64,000 nt of DNA from Alitta virens (taxonomy: Eukaryota > Annelida > Polychaeta > Phyllodocida > Nereididae): the NCBI GenBank assembly GCA_932294295.1, contig OW028578.1, positions 41,060,537 to 41,124,536 of the forward strand, given 5' to 3'. Numbering within the stretch: position 1 is the stretch's first letter; each line of letters starts with the position of its first letter. The notes below the pieces were generated by a model, which saw only the letters and a list, made by a program, of their open reading frames with translations, ran no database searches and was not told the DNA's origin. This document shows, piece after piece, positions 40,701-49,785 of the stretch. The position numbers and the translations under genes were made by a program.

Positions 40701-43700
40701 TCACATGGCTTTAGTTAATTATCTACTGTTATTAATAATTCAATAATTGTTTTGAAAGTCACCACTCCCATATTAGGAAATATTAGCATGTACTTTCATC
40801 TTGTGATAATTGATGTTGTACAATGATAAATATGTCAAAATTGACCTTTAAAAGTGTCAGTTAAAATTTATCTATCTAGCTAATTAAGGTATGACCTTCG
40901 TTTATTGATTTATGATGTTTAATATTTCTTTGGTGCATGAAATGTCAAGAGGAACCTGAATTAATTGTTGACGCACTTGTAGTGACAAGTAAAAACCGTT
41001 GAAGAGTAAATACTGATTATTTAAATGAGAAGTTAAATGATTCTCATCAATGAACAATGATATATATATGGACACAGAAATTAAATCGTGAAGTGATTAG
41101 ATAAAATCTGCCCTTGTACCGGTCATTTATTGTATGAAATGTTTTATTACTATCTTTCATTGATGACATTTATTTTAGTCTTGAACTAATTGAGTCTTAA
41201 AATGAAGTGAAGTGATTAATGGATTTTTGTGGGATGATATAAATGTGTTTGCATGTCAAGGTGTTCCAATTAAAAAAAATAATAATTGAGACCAAAATAC
41301 TCTGCTATTATATTGTGATTCGGGTACTCCGGCCACGTTAGAACATTTTTAAGCTTCAGATATATTATATTGTGAAATACTTTTATTACTTATTATGTTG
41401 TATGTTTTACTGATTCAACCTGTGTGCTGTTTTTGTTATGTTTTGACTTATAAGTCCTGTGTGGGCTGGGCACTTCAATGCACAAGATGATAAATCTATT
41501 CTATTTTATTCTATTACCACAACTTAGTCACTGCCTCCTTGACCATATATGATTTATATATTTGTACTATCAGACCGATGTATTTACGTAACACACATTC
41601 TATTCTATTATATTCTATTCTGACTGCTATGCAATTTTCAAAAGACTGACTGATGGATTTATCAATCATTCGGTAGAGAGTGAATGTTAAAACAAAAATC
41701 TTCATGGTGCAGCAATGACGCTGAACTCAATTGGTCTGATTTCTCAGGGTATTTTTGGATCTTTCAAAGAAAAGTAAGAGATATTTTCAGGAAATATTAT
41801 TTTTGTGAAATGCATTTATTTGGTAAATTGGGTCCTTCATATATTTTCTGTGTCTAGTTTATAGTGACCTTAAACCCAGTGCCTTGGATAATGGTTCTTA
41901 AACATTCTATATATTTGTGGTGCCGGGATAAGGTGCTGGACTCGTACGCGCATGGTCATGGGTTCAAGCCCAGCCACGGCATGGAGGAACTGAGCAGATC
42001 TTACTTAAACCACTGCTTCACTCCACCCAGGTGCAAATGGGTACTTGGCATTAGGCATAGATGGCGATTGTAAAGTGCTTAATCTGTGTGCGCTGGCAAC
42101 GGCTGCCTGGCTGTATACTCCCCGGGGAGTTGAGAAAGGCTCATGCTTGAACAGGCCTGCCAAGGGTGTAATTGTAAAGTCGGTTGAGACTGCCTGAGCG
42201 ATGTAACAGACCATAAAAATACATTTACATTTACATTACATGATAGATTTAAGTTTTGGTATTGGCGCTATTTTAACCTTTTTTATAGTTTTAAATATGT
42301 AGGTAATTTTGTTAAAAAAAGATATTTTAATGTTTTCTAGAGTGTTGAGCACCTCAGCTGGCTGGGGCTCTTCAAAGATCCCGCAATGCAGTCCGGAAGC
42401 GCCCCCTTCTGGTGTCGGAAGAACACTAAGAAGTCTCGCTCCGAATGTTCAAGTGTCAACGAAAAATTTCTAAGAATGACGTAAGTGGTTTTTATTAATT
42501 ATTTTTACTCTAAACGTGTTTTTGTAGAATTATTTCTCAAAAAAATATGCCGTCTAACTGAGCAAATGTATTGGATTTCTAAGATCTTTTTAATTTTACT
42601 TTGGAAATGCTTTAGTGTAAATTTCTCATTCGATTGATAGATAGTTAGATAGATAGATATGTAGATATATAGGCAGATAGATAGACAGATAAATAGACAG
42701 ATAGATAGATAGAGATAGTTAGATAGATAGATATGTAGATATATAGGCAGATAGATAGACAGATAGATAGATAAATAGACAGATAGTATAGTATTACGAT
42801 CTCGGTAGACCACTACCTCGCCTACTTCCACTTGGCTCTTTAGCTCAACTGTTAGAGATGCAGGAAAGTTGCCCACAAGAATAGACATAAAGATAGATGT
42901 CATAACTGTGAGTCTCTAACACGAAAATCAATCATTTTAATTTTTCTAGAAAAATCCACGTATCGGATGAAGTACGAGACTACCTCAGAAAGCCGACCTT
43001 CGACAATTGGCAGTGGGACGACTCGGAGATGATGGTACTCCTTCGACAGATGTTTATAGAACTCAACCTCATATCCAAGTTCAATATATCTGTAAGTTCT
43101 AAGGCTTCATGATCATGTGGCATAACTTAATAAAGCTGTGGTTCACTTTACCTATCTAATAGGTTTATAACTGACACTTTTGTTGGTTATATCCCGACAC
43201 CGAAGGCGGAGGGATATACCCAACAAAAATGTTAGTTAACTCGCGACTATGAGGGATATAACTAACTTATACTCCAATAGACATATTCACTAATTTGCTT
43301 GATTGTTTGATTTGTTAACTGCTCTTATTAAGCAATTAAAGTACAGTTTGCACTCAGGAGGGAGTTAACTAACTTTTTTGTTGGTTATTGCCCGCTCAGA
43401 ACAATAGGAAAACTATCTAGGTGGAGTATAAGTAATAGTTATATCCGAAGTAGGAGGGAGTTAACTAATGTTTTTGTTGGTTATGTCCCGCTGGCTTCAA
43501 CGTCGGGATATAAGTTCATAATACGAACCAAAATAAATGGAACGATTTGTGTCTCCTTCTTTTCAGTTACGTCAATCTTTTCTTCTTGTTTCAGTTACCG
43601 AAACTACACGAATGGTTATTTGAAGTTTATCTTAATTACAACAACGTGCCTTTCCACAACTTTAAACACTGTTTCATGGTATCACAAATGGTAAGTGATC

Positions 43701-46700
43701 TATTTCTTATTGTCTTTTTATGTATTACAGTCGTAATGCCGCATGTAGGCTCCGTTACTTTTTCTCCCTGTTCCAACGCATTAACATCTCGGATATTGAA
43801 TTTAATGGTCGGATGTCTTCTGCGATAATATGGAACTATTGTTACAGTGTCTCTCATTCGCTGTTAGATTCTATCAGATTCTATTTCTGAACATTCCTTC
43901 TTGCTCCTTTTTGTCATTGAATGTCTGTCCCTGTCAGATTTTGTTTTTCTTCTTTGTCATTCAATCCCTCGGAGAACTCAAAGCGAAGTATGCAATTAGC
44001 TTCGTCACTCGCAAGGCTCTCTTTTGGCGCAGCTAGACGGCGTAATGAGGTCTGTCTTGAGCTGAAAGTAGTTCCCACACAATGAGTTGAGCTTTAATCT
44101 TGTGGTGGCTCTTGTTGCAAAGGGAGAGATGCCACATTATTTGGAGCAATTGTTTGGGATGGAATATTGGATGTTTAAGCCGAAATGAAATCCCAAAAAG
44201 CATAAGAGTCACTTGGCGTACAGCTTTGAGGAGGCTTTTTAATTACCAAACAGAACACATTGTAATCTTTTACACTGTATCACCAGTATATTACCAATCA
44301 ATGTTATTGTAGATATTAGATTCCTCAGGCACATGTCATCTGGGTGTAGACATAAAAACATGTCTGTAATGGCTAGAAATTTTAGATTTGTCTGTAATAA
44401 GTATGGTATAAAACCACATGATGCGATCAATTTTAGTCCAAGCTATATTAGTAAACTTGTAAAAGAAAAGTACTACAAAACTGTTTCAGAGAGTGACCAA
44501 ATAATTGTTCAAATTATGGAACTAATTCATATCAGGGATGAGTTGTGTGAAGACTTTAGTCTGAGTAAAAAAGATATCTGTGATATAATAGAACATTTAG
44601 CCACAAATTGATTATCTGGGGTTTTTGCTAACCTTCTTTTTTTGGGTGCAAATCATTGTTTTTGTTATTAATCTTGACTTTATACTGTATATTTTATACA
44701 AATAAATCTTATAATAGTCTAAAGTATGCATATGGTATAATTGACAACCCATCAATTATGCTGGTCTGAAGTTTAGTCAGCGTATATGACCGGCTGCCAG
44801 ATGTAATGATGAGATGATAAGGCTTGGAGTCCACGCTATGTTGTACATTTACCCCGTGGGTGGGGTCTTTCACTTGCCTCAGCCAAGACACCTAGTACAA
44901 GGCACCTCCAATCTAACATCTCATGCGATCAACATCCAGCTGGGATAGATAGATAGATAGTTATTGAAAGTGTAGCCCTCTAAGGCAAGTTCTTGTCACT
45001 ATCGAGGGTTGATTGATGAGGTGAGAGAGAGAAGGAGTCCACCCATGTTACACATTTACCCCATGGGTGGGATCTTGTACTTGCCTCGGCATGAGTATAA
45101 GGGACCGCAAATTTAACGTTTCATCCGAACAACATCCAGCTGAGATGTTGCTCGTGAAGGGTGCCCAGGCCCAGGATTGAACCCGAGACCTTCAGAGGAG
45201 CAGGCGAGCGTCTTACCACTAGACCACCCACCTAATGGGATGTAGCTCATGAAGAAATATTCGAAAAATAATGACAATACTAAAAGTCCATACGGATATA
45301 TGATTACCCTTGAATACCGTTATCATTATGAGCTGATTCGTTAACAAATTCACTTTAATTTTTCAGATGTACGGCTTAATATGCTTGACAGAAGTTCAGC
45401 AGAAGATTGATGATCTTGAAATTTTAATACTCCTCGTCTCCGCTATTTGTCACGATCTGGACCACCCCGGCTATAACAATGCTTATCAGGTAACCATGAC
45501 TATCATAATGTAACCATAGCGATGATAAGGTGACCTTGGTAACAAGTGTTGATATAATGGAGCCTTTTCCGAAGACCACCGCACAATTTAAAAAAACCGC
45601 CGTGGTATTGAAGCCTCTAAATCTTAGACCCAATTACATTTTCACCGCATAGCAAAACGATAAGATAACCATAATATTAGCTGTGGTGATTTTCAAACAG
45701 TTTTCTCGTCGGAAAAGTTCACCACACTTTCCATTTGAAGATTCAGTACACTGCCCAGGTAGTTGAGAAAGACTTGTGCTTGAACAGGTCAACTGGTGGG
45801 TTCAGTATAACTATTCAGCATAAAGGACTGACTGCAGTGATGCCGCAATTGACATGTAGCCTACCTTTACCTGTTAAATAATCTCGATTTGGCAGAATAC
45901 TTCGCCTATTTATTTCAATTAGCGATTTATTGGCTCCATTCCAATACATTTGATTAGAATTTGATCAATATTTTGTCCAGATAATAATGTTGTGTATACT
46001 AATACGAAGTACCCATTCTACCGATTTTACCTGAGGGCGGGGGCCTATCTCAGTGGCAGCGCTCTAGGCTTCCAAACACTCGGTCCCGGGTTCGATTCCC
46101 GGTCGAGCCTAAGATGGATGGCTGTTTCATCCTTCATCTCATTGCCATGGTCTCTGCCTGTCCTAATTAGCCCAACTGGTGCACAAATACAGGACATTAA
46201 TGCCCTAATCACCCACCCACCACCATCACCTATTGTACTTGTTGTTGTGTATGTCAAAACCTAATTAGGTTTGCACGAACAGTTCAATAGTTAAGTCAAA
46301 ACTGAACGATTGGTCCATGCTATTAAACTATATTCGTAATAATATATCTACGATAGCATCAGATTTTAATTAAGTTAATTAGCATTTTGGTATTATGGCA
46401 AAAAAATTTATCAATATATATTTTATTCACGAGTGGGCTTGTGGCAGCGGCATAAATTGAAAAAAAAAAAATCTCCTTAGTATATGTTTCATAACATATT
46501 TTGTACCAAATTCTTTAGTCAAATTTATTGTCTATGTTTACTTACAGATTAAATGCAACTGCAATGCGTTTGTAACTTGTTTGGGGTATATAAAATTGCT
46601 TTTATTTCACATTAACGCCAGGACTTTGAATCTACATCGCCAATACTCTAGTTGATGAATCTTATCGTTATACCAAGACATTACATCTCTGAAATTACTT

Positions 46701-49700
46701 TTTATCTTCGTTTCAGATTAACGCCAAAACAGAACTTGCTCTGCGTTACAATGACATTTCTCCTTTGGAAAATCACCACTGTGCCAAAGCCTTCGAGATT
46801 CTCGGCAGAGTGAATTTCTTGAGCAACTTGAGTGCCGAGAAGTTTAAGACTTTCCGAGAGGGCATGATAAAGTAAGTGCGTGTGGAAATACTGAATTAAA
46901 GAGACAAAAATGGAACATTAGAGAGAAGAGAGAATTTTGAAATAGATGCATTGATACACTAGATTTTGTAAGGGCTGTTCCATTTAAAAAAGAGGGGAGG
47001 TAGGGGGTGGACCTGAAAATATTTAGACCCCTCCAGATACCTGGTTTTTGACAGACCCCCCCCCCCCCCCCCTTCCACTTTTTTCCACATTGAGATATTA
47101 TGAAAATACTGGTCCCCCCCCCCCCCTTGATATTAGTTTTTCCCCCCTCCCCGATATCTGAAAAATCTTTAGGTCCCCCTCCCCCCCCCCCTTTTTAAAT
47201 GGAACAACCCAAAGACAGACAAGCTACTGTGAAATTTAAAAGAAGGAACAAATTTGAAAAAGAATAAGATACTGTTATATTGTATTATATTATCTCGATG
47301 CTACTGATCTGTAACTAAGGTTATGTGACCAGTTGCTAGAGGCAGACGTAATTTATAGTTCTATAACAATAATATTTCCCTTTTATGGTTATATAATATG
47401 CAGATTTATTTATTTATTTTTCCTTCCTTCTTGTATTTTCATCTTATATTATTTTTGGGGCATTTAGGCCAATAGCATCTGCCCGCCATTTACATACTTC
47501 AGTTATTTGTATATATGGAAATAAATTTGATTGATTAATTGATTGGCGGCTCTTCAATGATGCCTTGTGAGATTACCAATCATATATATATATTTATACA
47601 TATCCACACATATTTCTAAAATAATGACAAATATCAATTTTCTCTGTTTGTATATATGTGGTGAATAAGCGATTAAACTTGAACTTGATTGATTGAGATT
47701 TGTTTTTCAGATGCGTCTTATCAACGGATATGGCAAAACATTCTGAGATTCTCACAAAATTCAAAGACATCATTCCAACGTTTGATTTTGATGACAAAGA
47801 CCACAGATCAATAGTAAGTATTGATTTTGATTGATTTCTAAAAATTATATATAAAATAATTAATGTTATATGATGCAGTTTTATAGTTAGTTTCGTAAAA
47901 TAGGTCGACTCCTATGGTCGACTCCAGACAGCTGTAGCAACCTATTCCTGGCTGTAGCTTTAACTAGCTAAAGCCAACTGCTTCTGTCTACTCCTAGCTT
48001 TAGTCGGCTTACACCTACCGCCACTGAAAAATATTAACCTTCATGAGTAAATATAAGAAATAGCTTAATTATGTACTTTTAGATCTGGCTTTGAGTAGCC
48101 AGCTATAGCCAGACAGTTCCATTTAGTGGCAGGTGGATGCAGAAGTTGTCTAGCTTTGTCTAGGTTCAATTCGATAGGCTGAAATTAATGAAACTAACTG
48201 TATTTTGTGTCGATGGGGAGAATAAGTAACCAAGCCTACAGGGGGCACTAAGACCCATAGCATATAAAAAGACAATAAGATGACGTCACTACATAATTGG
48301 TGCCTTGATGACGTCACAGAATAGATGACGTCATCAAACTACTTATCTGCTACGGTGACGATGACCTCTGGTGCTACTTTTTTCCACCCCATCGCTACAC
48401 TGGGCTTAACATGTCTACAATGTGATGTATAGCAGAAATATCTGTGATTACTACAATTTACTGGAAGTTTTTTAAGCATTTCATCGTCTGCAGATGGCCA
48501 TTTCTTAAAATATGATCATAAGTGAAGAAGTAAAATAACATGTTCAACCTTTTACAGTAGACCACTTGTGAATCATAACTAATCAGATTGAAGTTTACGA
48601 CCAATTTGGCTCAGAATAGACGGAAAAAGTTATATTTAGCTCAAGAGTCCACATTATGTGAAACTGTTTGATAAACAACTGTTCTTTAACCTGGTTTACG
48701 AACTGTTTATTGGCACGGTAAGGCATTGCGTACCGTTGAATAGATATTCCAAAAAGAATGACGTTAGAGATAAGTTCATTGTAAACGTCAAGATAACAGA
48801 TCATTTTAGCGGGTTATTTTTAGTTCATCTGAAAGTCCCTCATGTAGTGCTATGTGAACTGTACTGTACTGTAGTGGAAATTTTATAATAACCTAATAAA
48901 AATGGACCCTCTCTTAAAGAGTACACTGGAACCTTGCAAATAAAATTATTCGGTGTAATTGACAAGGTGATTTTAATTTTGTTAATTAATAATTGGGTAA
49001 AATTCAATAGTATGATTGAAGTTGGCCCAAAAATAGGTGCCCTTCAGAAAGGGGGGTGAGGGGGGGGGGGGGGTTTATGGTGATCAAAGTTCAGTAATAA
49101 TATATTTATTAAGAATATATGAGCATTTATATGCTCGTGAAAGTGAAATATGACAATTAATTAAATTGTGATTATCTACACACAAAATGTGAATTCAAAA
49201 GAAGAGAAAATTCAGTGCCACTCGCTGTGTAGAAGGCATTATACATTTCATTATTTATATAATTTTATTGACACGTAGATGTCAGACAAGACATATATGT
49301 CATCAGTACAATAGCAATCGGAAAAGAATAAAAAATAAGTCAAATACAACAAAGACTATATAGTTACATACGGTTCCAGCCGCCAAATTTAAGTTCTTAC
49401 ATAGAAGTTAACGTTATTAGTTTAGCCGTTTATCCACTCAGTACAAAAAAATTCAAGATCTTTTATACATGCATCAAGTATCATATGCATAAAGTTAGTT
49501 TTACATTCGTAATACACATTAACATATTCATCAAAATACAGTCCTTATATAATGTGTAAGATATAACTATTTACAAAATCATTTGACTTCAAAATACAGT
49601 AATAATAAGAAGCGCATAACTGCAGAATTATTTTGACTTCACTTTTAGAAAACTAGATCATACAGAGTTGTATCGTAGAAGTTTATTAAAGGAGTTTAGA

Positions 49701-49705
49701 ATTCA

Positions 49706-49785
<80 letters not shown>

